NCBI RefSeq assembly: GCF_030407435.1
Contig: NZ_JASDDK010000002.1
Coordinates: forward strand, 900,702-964,701
Length of the DNA: 64,000 nucleotides
Direction of reading: 5' to 3'
Source of the DNA: Winogradskyella bathintestinalis
Lineage (GTDB): Bacteria > Bacteroidota > Bacteroidia > Flavobacteriales > Flavobacteriaceae
Each line of letters starts with the position of its first letter. Within the stretch, counting starts at the first letter, position 1. A program made the translations under genes and the position numbers. A model generated the notes under the pieces. That model saw nothing but the letters and a program-made list of their open reading frames with translations. It had not been told where the DNA came from and ran no database searches. Shown here piece by piece: positions 47,389 to 55,791 of the stretch.

Positions 47389-48379
47389 CAAATGCTTTAA
47401 TTACATTATCAAATTGAGCTGATTCTTCTATTTTAATTTGAATAGGTAAGTAATACAATTTACGTTTCAACTCATCATGATCCGATAAACGCACAAAATC
47501 TTTTTCCGTTGTAATAATTAAAGATTTTGTAGCCAATGTTTCAATATCCGAAATTTTAAAACTATAATGATCACTATATTCCAAGTGATTAAAATCCAAT
47601 CCTTTTTCTCTTAGAAAATCAACCAATGGGTTAGCGTTAGCGATTCCTGTGACCAACGTAAAACTTGGAAGTTTGCTCAATTCTAATTTATCCGTAGACG
47701 AAATTACATGTGATGCATAATCCACATAGCTGAAGAACAACTTTTGATGACTTTTCAATTTTAATTTTGAAGCTATTTTCTGCTTTTCAATTTTAGAAAT
47801 CGTTTTATCACATTTCGTAACCACAACGACATCTGCACGTTTTGCACCAGAGCGTGGTTCACGCAGATTTCCTGTTGGTAAAACAATATCCTTGTAATAA
47901 AGATTATTATAAGATGTTAGTAAAATATTAAATCCGGCGGTTACCTTTCTATGTTGAAATGCATCATCCAACAAGATAACGTCCGGTTGAGATTTCAAAG
48001 TTCTAAGTTCTGCGATTCCATTTTGTCGGTCACCATCAACGGCAACGGTAAGGTCTTCAAATTTTCTATAAAACTGAAATGGCTCATCTCCAATAGTATC
48101 TGCAGTGGCATTTTTATCTGCCAAAACAAAACCTTTTGTTACTCTTTTATAACCCCTGCTTAATGTGGCAAGATTTTTATCTTCTTTTAAAAGCCGTATT
48201 AAATATTCTATCATGGGTGTTTTTCCGGTACCACCGGTACTGAGATTGCCAACACAAATAATAGGAAATTCATACGATTTAGACGATTTAATCCCAGCAT
48301 CATATAATCGATTTCGCAACCAAGTTATGACGTAATAAATTGGTACGATGGGAAACAATAAGTTGCGGATAATGTTCAC
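47381..48379 (-). CDS. lpxK: Tetraacyldisaccharide 4'-kinase LpxK
   Basis: LpxK phosphorylates the lipid A precursor at the 4' position. The 332-residue protein has an N-terminal membrane-associated helix (about 5-22), the P-loop STGGTGKT at 47-54, the DDAFQHR catalytic region and LVTGIANANPL. The start is a GTG at 48379. It ends convergently with the hybrid kinase, overlapping by eight bases, and diverges from the Nif3-like gene with only 39 bases between starts. Confidence 0.95.
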   Translation of the reverse strand: MNIIRNLLFPIVPIYYVITWLRNRLYDAGIKSSKSYEFPIICVGNLSTGGTGKTPMIEYLIRLLKEDKNLATLSRGYKRVTKGFVLADKNATADTIGDEPFQFYRKFEDLTVAVDGDRQNGIAELRTLKSQPDVILLDDAFQHRKVTAGFNILLTSYNNLYYKDIVLPTGNLREPRSGAKRADVVVVTKCDKTISKIEKQKIASKLKLKSHQKLFFSYVDYASHVISSTDKLELSKLPSFTLVTGIANANPLVDFLREKGLDFNHLEYSDHYSFKISDIETLATKSLIITTEKDFVRLSDHDELKRKLYYLPIQIKIEESAQFDNVIKAFVN

Positions 48380-48394
48380 GACACTAAATTATAT

Positions 48395-48413
48395 TATTTT
48401 TGAAACAAATATA
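48395..48413. promoter_or_regulatory. Two back-to-back -7 elements between lpxK and the Nif3-like gene
   Basis: On the plus strand TATTTTTG lies at 48395-48402; on the minus strand TATATTTG lies at 48406-48413. Each matches TAnnTTTG and points at the nearest gene start (48419 plus; 48379 minus). The two promoters would overlap, so RNA polymerase could occupy only one at a time. -33 elements are not clear. Confidence 0.4.
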
Positions 48414-48418
48414 CACTT

Positions 48419-49513
48419 ATGATTATACAAGACGTAATTAATCACTTGCACAACTTAGCACCTTTGGCATATGCTGAAGATTTTGATAATGTTGGACTGT
48501 TAGTTGGTGACAAAAATACAAACGTTTCAGGAATAATTATCACATTAGATACGCTCGAAGCTGTCGTAGATGAAGCCATAGAAAACGATTGTAATCTTAT
48601 CGTAAGTTTCCACCCAATTATTTTTTCAGGTTTAAAAAAATTAACAGGAAAAACTTATGTAGAACGTGTAGTTATAAAAGCAATTCAGCATAATATCGCT
48701 ATATTCTCTATCCATACCGCACTAGATAATGCATATCAAGGAGTTAATTCCATTATATGCGATCAATTAGGACTAACCAATAAAAAAATCTTAATTCCAC
48801 AATCTGGTACGATAAAAAAATTACAAACTTACGTTCCAAAAGCAAATGCTGAAGCTTTAAGAACTGCGTTGTTCAATGCAGGGGCAGGCAATATTGGCAA
48901 TTATGAATCGTGTAGTTTTAATTTTGAAGGCAAAGGTACTTATCTAGGGAACGAAGATTCTAATCCCGTTATTGGTGAAAAGGGTGAATTACATACAGAA
49001 ACAGAAATCGCAATTACTGTAACTTTTAAAAAACATTTAGAGTCAAAATTATTAAAAACTTTATTTGAAGCACATCCTTATGAAGAAGTTGCTTATGAAA
49101 TTTCAACTTTAGAAAACACCAATCAACATATAGGTATTGGGATGATTGGAGAACTTGAAAAATCCATGAAAACTGAAGATTGTTTAAATTTTATAAAAAA
49201 TAAAATGAATACGGAATGTATAAGACATTCAAAATCTCTAAATAAACCTATAAAACGGATAGCTGTTTTGGGAGGCTCTGGCAGTTTTGCTATTTCGGCT
49301 GCAAAGGCTGCTAATGCTGACATCTTAATTACTGCAGACTTAAAATATCACGATTTTTTTAGTGCAGAAAACGACCTCGTTCTAGCTGATATTGGGCATT
49401 ATGAAAGCGAACAGTTCACAAAATCGTTTTTAGTAGACTATCTCTCGAAAAAAATCACTAATTTTGCAATCATTTTATCAAAGACAAATACAAATCCGAT
49501 AAAGTATTTATAA
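48419..49513 (+). CDS. Nif3-like dinuclear metal-centre hexameric protein
   Basis: A 364-residue member of the Nif3/YqfO family with a PII-like insert between two halves. Metal ligands are visible as SFHPIIFSG, IHTALDNAYQGVN and, near the C-terminus, DIGHYESEQF. These proteins form hexamers with a dinuclear metal centre; some bacterial members have been proposed as GTP cyclohydrolase-type or NIF3-like phosphatase enzymes, but the cellular role is unsettled. It is followed after two bases by the DUF164 coiled-coil gene, a pair found widely, so the two probably act together. Confidence 0.93.
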   Translation: MIIQDVINHLHNLAPLAYAEDFDNVGLLVGDKNTNVSGIIITLDTLEAVVDEAIENDCNLIVSFHPIIFSGLKKLTGKTYVERVVIKAIQHNIAIFSIHTALDNAYQGVNSIICDQLGLTNKKILIPQSGTIKKLQTYVPKANAEALRTALFNAGAGNIGNYESCSFNFEGKGTYLGNEDSNPVIGEKGELHTETEIAITVTFKKHLESKLLKTLFEAHPYEEVAYEISTLENTNQHIGIGMIGELEKSMKTEDCLNFIKNKMNTECIRHSKSLNKPIKRIAVLGGSGSFAISAAKAANADILITADLKYHDFFSAENDLVLADIGHYESEQFTKSFLVDYLSKKITNFAIILSKTNTNPIKYL

Positions 49514-49515
49514 TT

Positions 49516-50301
49516 ATGGCAAAAAAAGCTGAACTTTCTGTTGAAGAGCGATTAAGAGCACTGTATGATTTACAATTAATTGACTCTAGAGTAGATGAGA
49601 TAAGAAATGTCAGAGGCGAGCTTCCTTTAGAAGTTAGAGATTTAGAAGACGAAGTTGAAGGACTTAACTTAAGAATGGATAAGCTAAATGATAGCTTAAC
49701 TATTATTGACGACGAGATTAAAGGAAAGAAAAACTTAATCGAAGAAGCAAAAAATTTAATTAAAAAATACAGTGAGCAGCAAAAAAATGTTAGAAATAAC
49801 AGAGAATACAACTCACTGACTAAAGAAGTTGAATTTCAAGAACTAGAAATTCAACTAGCAGAAAAACACATTAAAGAATTTAAAGCTCAGATAGAACAGA
49901 AAAAAGAAGTGATTTCTGATACTAAAGAGCGCTTAAAAGATCGTAATGCACATTTGAAGCACAAAAAAGGTGAGCTAAACGAAATTTTGAAAGAAACTGA
50001 GAAAGAAGAAGAAGCGCTTAATGATAAATCTTTAGATTATCAGAAGAAAATTGATGAGCGTTTAGTGAAAGCGTACCACAGAATTAGAAATAATGTAAAA
50101 AATGGTCTAGCTGTTGTTGCTATTGAGCGCGGAGCTTCAGGAGGATCATTCTTTACTATTCCACCTCAAGTTCAAGTGGAAATTGCTTCTCGTAAAAAAG
50201 TAATTACAGATGAGCATAGTGGACGTATTCTTGTAGACGCAGCATTAGCTGAAGAAGAAAAAGCAAAAATGGATAAATTATTTGCTAAACTTAGCAAGTA
50301 A
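49516..50301 (+). CDS. DUF164-type coiled-coil protein lacking the zinc-ribbon cysteines
   Basis: A 261-residue protein with a long coiled coil (about 35-185) and a C-terminal globular part. The family normally ends in a zinc ribbon with two CxxC pairs. Here the matching places read RGASGGSFF (around 206-213) and TDEHSGRIL (231-239), with Ala, Ser, Glu/His and Ser in place of cysteine; I find no cysteine in the whole protein. The IPPQ segment between them is preserved, so the fold may persist without zinc. It is coupled to the Nif3-like gene by a two-base gap. Function unknown. Confidence 0.88.
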   Translation: MAKKAELSVEERLRALYDLQLIDSRVDEIRNVRGELPLEVRDLEDEVEGLNLRMDKLNDSLTIIDDEIKGKKNLIEEAKNLIKKYSEQQKNVRNNREYNSLTKEVEFQELEIQLAEKHIKEFKAQIEQKKEVISDTKERLKDRNAHLKHKKGELNEILKETEKEEEALNDKSLDYQKKIDERLVKAYHRIRNNVKNGLAVVAIERGASGGSFFTIPPQVQVEIASRKKVITDEHSGRILVDAALAEEEKAKMDKLFAKLSK

Positions 50302-50324
50302 AATTCTCTACAATACATAATATT

Positions 50325-50357
50325 AAAGCCTTTGCATTTGCAAAGGCTTTTTTTTTA
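50325..50357 (+). terminator. Rho-independent terminator after the Nif3-like / DUF164 pair
   Basis: A 12-bp perfect stem, AAAGCCTTTGCA and its complement, with a two-base loop is followed by ten T. Confidence 0.94.
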
Positions 50358-50444
50358 TTTAAGAAAAATTTAGAATATTTTAAATTAAGGATTTAATACT
50401 TATTACGACTACGATAATAATAGATTTGTTTAATTAAAAAAAAG

Positions 50445-50458
50445 TCCGTCTCCACGGA
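50445..50458 (+). repeat. Short hairpin 11 bases upstream of msrA
   Basis: A 5-bp stem TCCGT / ACGGA encloses the loop CTCC, 11 bases before the msrA ATG at 50470. It belongs to the set of pre-start hairpins seen at 9198, 10690, 14554 and 59525. Confidence 0.6.
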
Positions 50459-50469
50459 GTATTAAAAAG

Positions 50470-51132
50470 ATGAAAAAATTATTAAGTATATTAACCATTA
50501 CCTTCTTATTCAATTGTCATAATCAAGCACAGAACAATCCCAAACAACAAGCGATCATTGATGCAGAACCCATGGAGGTGCCTCTAATTGATGGAAAAGC
50601 GAAAGCCTATTTTGCTAGTGGATGTTTTTGGTGTGTAGAAGCTATTTATGAAAGTGTTAAAGGTGTCGAAGAATCCATTTCGGGTTATGCTGGGGGATTT
50701 ACAAAAAACCCAACCTACGAAAAAAGCAACACAGGTAGTACTGGACATGCAGAAGCTGTAGAAATTATTTATGATCCAGAAATCGTAAGTTTTGCAACAT
50801 TGGTTGACGTTTATTTTGGATCTCAAAACCCAACGCAAGTTAATGGCCAAGGACCAGACCACGGTTCGCAATATCGCTCTATCATTTTTTATCAAAATGA
50901 CGAACAGAAAAAAATTATTGAAGAGAAAAAAGCGACTTTATCAAAAAAGTTAGACGCTACAGTCGCGGCTGAAATATATCCTTTTCAAAAGTTTTGGGTA
51001 GGTGAAGACTACCACCAAAATTATGAACGTAGAAACCCGAATAATGGATATATTAAAAATGTATCCATCCCGAGATTAAATCGATTTAAGGCTAAGTTTC
51101 CTGAGTTGTTAAAGCCTGATGCCAAGCATTAA
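50470..51132 (+). CDS. msrA: Peptide methionine-(S)-sulfoxide reductase MsrA, exported form
   Basis: MsrA repairs Met-S-sulfoxide in proteins. The catalytic GCFWC has Cys52 as nucleophile, and the substrate-pocket landmarks SGYAGG, STGHAEAV and GQGPDHGSQYRS are present. Unlike cytoplasmic MsrA, the protein has a short lipoprotein-like signal ending LFNC (Cys16) and a linker, so it is probably anchored in the envelope and protects exported proteins. The 220-residue length includes this addition. No MsrB is adjacent. Confidence 0.95.
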   Translation: MKKLLSILTITFLFNCHNQAQNNPKQQAIIDAEPMEVPLIDGKAKAYFASGCFWCVEAIYESVKGVEESISGYAGGFTKNPTYEKSNTGSTGHAEAVEIIYDPEIVSFATLVDVYFGSQNPTQVNGQGPDHGSQYRSIIFYQNDEQKKIIEEKKATLSKKLDATVAAEIYPFQKFWVGEDYHQNYERRNPNNGYIKNVSIPRLNRFKAKFPELLKPDAKH

Positions 51133-51150
51133 TATAATGGATCTGTCGGT

Positions 51151-51220
51151 TGTAGAAAATCTACAGGATTCTAAATATTTTCAAAGATTCAGACCTAGTC
51201 GTTAAAAAACTACTAGGTCT
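51151..51220 (+). terminator. Two hairpins downstream of msrA
   Basis: TGTAGAAAATCTACA (51151-51165) is a 6-bp hairpin. AGACCTAGT (51191-51199) pairs with ACTAGGTCT (51212-51220) over a 12-base loop, followed by TTTCTTT. The second is a plausible terminator for msrA and also resembles the AGACCT-ended palindrome at 60393. Confidence 0.65.
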
Positions 51221-51285
51221 TTCTTTAGAGACCTAAATGTTTGGAAAACCTTTGTTAATTCTTTCGTAGTTGCTCTTCAAATGAA

Positions 51286-52095
51286 CTAAAGTGGACTTTT
51301 CTTGGTCGCCTTCAATTCAAAAATTAACGGGAACAATTGATTTTCCTGTTTATACATTCCTGCTTCCGTTTTATTTAAATTTGGAAAGATATCATAGGGG
51401 CTTTCATCATATTCATTTAAATAATCAATTTCTAAGCCGGCTTCAATAAGAGAATTAATCACTTCGCTTAAACCATGATTCCAACCATATTCCTTGCTTA
51501 CCATTTTTGAATCTTGATTGGCATACGTGCCTTCATATTCATCGTAAATTACTTCTTCTTGGTTATAATGGTATTTCATTTCAGCTTTGGCTTTTTCATA
51601 ATTAAACATCCATACGATAGGATGAAATTCTACGATATAAAACGTACCTCCAGTTTTCAGTCGTTCAGCAATCATCTTTGCCCAAGGCTTTAAATCTGGC
51701 AACCACCCTATTGTTCCGTAGCTCGTAAAAACAATATCAAATGTTTTACAAATATGTTTAGAAGTATCTAAGACATTGCAACAAACAAACTTAGCATCTA
51801 AATTTAATTTTTCGTTTAACTGTTTGGCCAATTTTATGCCTTCATCACTTATATCTACACCTACACACTTTGCTCCCAACCTGCTCCAACTTAATGTATC
51901 TTGTCCAAAATGACATTGCAAATGCAATAGCGACTTATTTTTCACAGTTCCTAAAGCTCTTAATTCGTAAGGCATTAACGATGATTTCCCAGCATTAAAG
52001 TCCTCTAAATTATACATTTCACTTTGTACATGTATCTCAACTTTTTTATTCCAGGTATCTTTATTTACTTCAAAATAATTAGTGTTGTCGTCCAT
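51286..52095 (-). CDS. Class I SAM-dependent methyltransferase
   Basis: A 269-residue Rossmann-fold methyltransferase. SAM-binding motif I is LHLQCHFGQDTLSWS (about 57-71, with Q-x-H-F-G in place of the usual Gly-rich stretch), followed by VGVDISDEGI and FDIVFTSYGTIGWLPDL. This type is common across bacteria as an unassigned small-molecule methyltransferase. It diverges from the lipoprotein gene with a 41-base gap. The substrate is unknown. Confidence 0.87.
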   Translation of the reverse strand: MDDNTNYFEVNKDTWNKKVEIHVQSEMYNLEDFNAGKSSLMPYELRALGTVKNKSLLHLQCHFGQDTLSWSRLGAKCVGVDISDEGIKLAKQLNEKLNLDAKFVCCNVLDTSKHICKTFDIVFTSYGTIGWLPDLKPWAKMIAERLKTGGTFYIVEFHPIVWMFNYEKAKAEMKYHYNQEEVIYDEYEGTYANQDSKMVSKEYGWNHGLSEVINSLIEAGLEIDYLNEYDESPYDIFPNLNKTEAGMYKQENQLFPLIFELKATKKSPL

Positions 52096-52102
52096 CGTTA
52101 GT

Positions 52103-52110
52103 TAATTTTG
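52103..52110 (+). promoter_or_regulatory. Candidate -7 element for the lipoprotein at 52137
   Basis: TAATTTTG matches TAnnTTTG, 26 bases ahead of the ATG. The -33 region would lie inside the 5' end of the divergent methyltransferase gene. Confidence 0.4.
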
Positions 52111-52136
52111 CCTGTAATTTAAGACAACTTTTTAAT

Positions 52137-52820
52137 ATGAAGACATTATATATAAGTTTGTTTTGCATACTACTGGCGACATCTTGTAAATCGGATAAAA
52201 CTGAAAATGCTATTTCTGATAAAGAACAAGAATTATCAATTGGAGAAAAAATAGCCAATGCCCATGGGTTTGAAAATTGGAAAAATGTATCAGAAGTAAC
52301 GTTCACATTCCAAGTTGATAGAGACACTATTAAAGGTAATGGAAGAACTTGGGTATGGCATCCTAAATTAGATAAAGTAAAAATGACTAATAAAGACACG
52401 AGTATTGCATATAGTAGAAGCAAAATGGATAGCACACATGTAAGCGTAGATCAAGGATTTATTAATGACAAATTCTGGTTACTAGTCCCTTTTCAATTGG
52501 TTTGGGACACGACTGCTACTATTTCAGACCAGACAACGGCAGAGGCTCCAATTAGCAAAACTAAATTAAATTTAATCACCCTTACTTATCCTAATGAAGG
52601 TGGTTATACTCCTGGTGATGCTTACTACATATATTTTGATGACAATTACCTAATAAAAGAATGGGTTTTTAGAAAAGGTAACACAGAAAAACCTTCACTA
52701 ACCACAACGTTCGAAAACTATAAAGATTACAACGGTATTAAAATAGCCACGGATCATAAAATGGAAGGCGGTAATTGGAACCTAAATTTCACAGATATAA
52801 CTATTACTTTGGATGAATAG
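52137..52820 (+). CDS. Putative lipoprotein, uncharacterised
   Basis: A 227-residue protein with a lipoprotein signal ending LATSC (Cys17) and then KSDKTEN. The mature part begins with a helix (IGEKIANAHGFENWKNV) and continues as beta-strand-rich segments such as VTFTFQVDRD, WVWHPKLDKVKM and TYPNEGGYTPGD. This looks like a family of Flavobacteriia lipoproteins of unknown function with a beta-sheet fold similar to lipoprotein-carrier folds, but I cannot name it firmly. It shares a bidirectional terminator with the converging kinase. Confidence 0.8.
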   Translation: MKTLYISLFCILLATSCKSDKTENAISDKEQELSIGEKIANAHGFENWKNVSEVTFTFQVDRDTIKGNGRTWVWHPKLDKVKMTNKDTSIAYSRSKMDSTHVSVDQGFINDKFWLLVPFQLVWDTTATISDQTTAEAPISKTKLNLITLTYPNEGGYTPGDAYYIYFDDNYLIKEWVFRKGNTEKPSLTTTFENYKDYNGIKIATDHKMEGGNWNLNFTDITITLDE

Positions 52821-52921
52821 AAATATAACTTATTTTTACAATCTATAATGTAAGATTCGCGATTGGGTTTAGCCTAAAACGCATAGCTTACATTTTCCGC
52901 CATTATGGCGTCTATATATAT

Positions 52922-52960
52922 TAAAGCACTTTTACATTTAGGTTAAAAGTGCTTTATTTT
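52922..52960. terminator. Bidirectional terminator between the lipoprotein and kinase genes
   Basis: A 13-bp perfect stem, TAAAGCACTTTTA and its complement, with a nine-base loop has T-rich DNA on the plus-strand side (ATTTTG). The stop codon of the minus-strand kinase lies at 52954-52956, inside the stem. Confidence 0.85.
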
Positions 52961-54366
52961 GTTAAGTCATCATCCGTTTGCAGCTCGCTTCGCAAATTTG
53001 AAACAATACTAAATGAAAACGTCGAACCTTCATTCTCTTTACTAACCAGTGTCAAATTACCACCTAACAGTTTCACATGGGCTTTTGCAATTGACAAGCC
53101 AATTCCTGAACCATGTAAAGCATTTTTATTTGTAATATCTACTTGATAAAACGGATTAAAAATAGTTTCTATCTTATCTTCTGGTACTCCAATACCTGTA
53201 TCTTCTATAGAAAATTTTATCATAGAATCATTAAATGAAGCCTTCAAAATTATGCTATCATCTTTTGAGGTAAATTTTATAGCGTTCTCTATTAGATGTT
53301 TTAGAACTACTGCAATTTTCGCTTGATCTGATTCAATTATTTTTTGTTTTTCTGCAATTCTAATTTCAATACTAAACTTTACTTCTTTTAATTCAGCCTC
53401 CGGTAAAAACTGCTCATAGATCGTAGTAACAGTCTCATATATATCGAAGGAGGTAACATTAATTTGCATTACCCCAGTTTCAATTTTAGAAATATCTAAA
53501 ATACCTGTAATAACATCTAGTAATTTTGAACCATTTTGCTCAATTACTTCCACAAATTCCTTAAAATCATTGTCGTTCTCAGTAACATAATCTTTTAAAA
53601 GCTCTGCCGATCCTAAAATGCCGTACATCGGTGTCCGTATTTCATGACTAATGTTAGCAAGAAAAGCAGTCTTCAACTGGTCGGATTGTTCTGCTCTTTC
53701 CTTTGCGATAATTACATTTTTGTGTTTTTCAATAAGTGCTTTTTGTAATTTATTCTCTTTTAAAAGTGCTGCATGTAATTGATCAATTAAAAATGAAATT
53801 GAAAATACAGTTAACAAACCAAAGAGTATATTATTAATAAATGTAATTAGTAAAACTTCGAATTTCGTATGATTAAATAAGCTAAGATTGATCCATTTAA
53901 AGTGATAGCACAAAAGTATCAAACTGTATAAAACAGTTATTAAAACCACCGAAACAACCCCTGCTCTTCTACCATTATACAACGTTATAAATATGCTATA
54001 CACAAAGAGTAAAGTGGTACCATTTCCATGTAAACCTAAATCTATAAGTAACGCCGCAGAAAGCATAAAAAAGTTAGCGGAAAACAAGAATTTTCGCAAT
54101 TTTAAGGATACTCCTTTAATAACAGTGGTAATCACAATTATTAGTATAGCAAAAGTATCAATGTAAAAAACAAACCATCTTTCTAAAATAATGGCCATGG
54201 TAGCACTAGGCAAATACGACAATAATCCCAATACTAATGTTAAAAGCAATATGGAAATAAACAATCTATCTCTAAAATAGAGCAGATCTTCATTTTTGGG
54301 ATGCAGGGAAAACCCACAATAATTACTATACTTTTGAAGTAGTGAAGACCACAGTTTTTTCAACAT
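52954..54366 (-). CDS. Membrane sensor histidine kinase
   Basis: A 470-residue kinase with about six membrane helices in the first 200 residues (about 36-52, 65-85, 96-110, 117-130, 137-155, 175-195), a short coiled coil, and a HisKA domain with His241 (ISHEIRTP). The HATPase domain has LIENAIKFT, EDTGIGVP and GSGIGLSIA. No extracellular sensor domain and no receiver domain are present, and no response regulator is adjacent. It is divergent from the kynurenine cluster, so a link to its control is possible but not shown. Its stop lies in a terminator hairpin. Confidence 0.92.
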   Translation of the reverse strand: MLKKLWSSLLQKYSNYCGFSLHPKNEDLLYFRDRLFISILLLTLVLGLLSYLPSATMAIILERWFVFYIDTFAILIIVITTVIKGVSLKLRKFLFSANFFMLSAALLIDLGLHGNGTTLLFVYSIFITLYNGRRAGVVSVVLITVLYSLILLCYHFKWINLSLFNHTKFEVLLITFINNILFGLLTVFSISFLIDQLHAALLKENKLQKALIEKHKNVIIAKERAEQSDQLKTAFLANISHEIRTPMYGILGSAELLKDYVTENDNDFKEFVEVIEQNGSKLLDVITGILDISKIETGVMQINVTSFDIYETVTTIYEQFLPEAELKEVKFSIEIRIAEKQKIIESDQAKIAVVLKHLIENAIKFTSKDDSIILKASFNDSMIKFSIEDTGIGVPEDKIETIFNPFYQVDITNKNALHGSGIGLSIAKAHVKLLGGNLTLVSKENEGSTFSFSIVSNLRSELQTDDDLTK

Positions 54367-54487
54367 TAAAATTTTAAGTTTGTTGATGATACATGCTTAT
54401 AGCTCAGGCGCAAAATTAATCTAAATCCTATAACTAAAACTCAATTTTACCACAAATTCAGTAAAAGGATTTCTCAAATAAATAGCT

Positions 54488-54495
54488 TATTTTTG
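54488..54495 (+). promoter_or_regulatory. -7 element of the kynurenine cluster, deciding the kynU start
   Basis: TATTTTTG matches TAnnTTTG. A TTG at 54493-54495, which gives the longest reading frame, falls inside this element and so cannot be the start if the promoter is real. The next TTG, 54520, would give a leader of about 18 bases. Confidence 0.5.
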
Positions 54496-54519
54496 TTACA
54501 ATCCGAAAAACCTTTCAAA

Positions 54520-55791
54520 TTGTCCAATTATAAACTAGGTCTCAATTATGCAAAACAACAAGACCAATTAGACGAATTATCGCTCTACAGAGCACAATTT
54601 CATATTCCAAAAGACCCTGACGGAAATGAACTTATATACCTCTGTGGCAATTCACTCGGTTTACAACCAAAATCAACAAAATCATACATTGATCAAGAGT
54701 TAGAAGACTGGGCCAATCTTGGAGTTGAAGGACATACCGAAGCAAAAAAACCTTGGTTACCCTATCATGAGTTTTTAACAGAAGCTACGGCAAAATTAGT
54801 GGGAGCAAAACCCATTGAAGTGGTCACTATGAATTCCCTAACGGCCAATCTTCATTTTATGATGGCTTCGTTTTACCAACCCACCAAGGAACGTTATAAA
54901 ATTCTTATTGAAAGTGACGCTTTTCCCTCAGATAAATATGCCGTAGAATCGCAATTAAGACATCATGGTTTTGATGATAAAGAGGGTTTGATTCTTTGGA
55001 AACCTAGAAAAGATGAAGAATTATTACGTTATGATGATTTAGAATCTATACTAAAAAAACATGGTAACGAGATAGCGTTAATTATGATTGGTGGTGTAAA
55101 TTATTATACTGGTCAGTTTTTCGATTTTAAACGCATTACAGATCTTGGACATAATTACGGTTGTAAAGTTGGTTTTGATTGTGCACATGGAGCCGGAAAC
55201 GTTAATTTAGATTTACATAATTCTGGTGCGGATTTTGCAGTTTGGTGTACCTACAAATATATGAATTCAGGACCAGGAAGTTTATCTGGTTGCTTTGTCC
55301 ATGAACGACATGCATACAATCAAAACCTCAACAGGTTTACAGGTTGGTGGAGTCATAATAAAGCGACACGTTTTAATATGCGTCGTGAATTTGATGTTAT
55401 ACCAGGAGCAGAAGGTTGGCAACTTAGTAATCCACCTATTTTGTCAATGGCCGCAATTAGAGCTTCATTAGACATGTTTAACGAAGTTGGACTTGAAAAA
55501 TTAATAGAAAAGTCTAAAAATTTAACCGGATATCTTGAATTTTTATTGAAACAATTAGGTGAAGATACCATTAGAATTATCACCCCAGAAAATCCCGATG
55601 AACGTGGTTGCCAATTATCAATTCAAGTGTTAAAAGCGGACAAATCTTTACACCATAAATTAACAGTCGCTGGGGTAATTAGCGATTGGCGAGAACCAGA
55701 TGTGATAAGATGTGCACCTGTACCATTGTATAATTCATTTGAAGATGTGTATAATATGATCGATAAATTGAAAGCTATTTTAAATGAGTAA
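54520..55791 (+). CDS. kynU: Kynureninase
   Basis: Kynureninase cleaves kynurenine or 3-hydroxykynurenine to (3-hydroxy)anthranilate and alanine. From the TTG at 54520 the protein is 423 residues, and the PLP lysine is in WCTYKYMNSG (Lys246 in this numbering). The substrate and PLP regions CGNSLGLQPK, NSLTANLHF, DCAHGAGN and GWWSH are intact. A TTG nine codons earlier lies inside the likely -7 box. It is first of the plus-strand catabolic cluster and overlaps kmo by eight bases. Confidence 0.95.
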   Translation: MSNYKLGLNYAKQQDQLDELSLYRAQFHIPKDPDGNELIYLCGNSLGLQPKSTKSYIDQELEDWANLGVEGHTEAKKPWLPYHEFLTEATAKLVGAKPIEVVTMNSLTANLHFMMASFYQPTKERYKILIESDAFPSDKYAVESQLRHHGFDDKEGLILWKPRKDEELLRYDDLESILKKHGNEIALIMIGGVNYYTGQFFDFKRITDLGHNYGCKVGFDCAHGAGNVNLDLHNSGADFAVWCTYKYMNSGPGSLSGCFVHERHAYNQNLNRFTGWWSHNKATRFNMRREFDVIPGAEGWQLSNPPILSMAAIRASLDMFNEVGLEKLIEKSKNLTGYLEFLLKQLGEDTIRIITPENPDERGCQLSIQVLKADKSLHHKLTVAGVISDWREPDVIRCAPVPLYNSFEDVYNMIDKLKAILNE

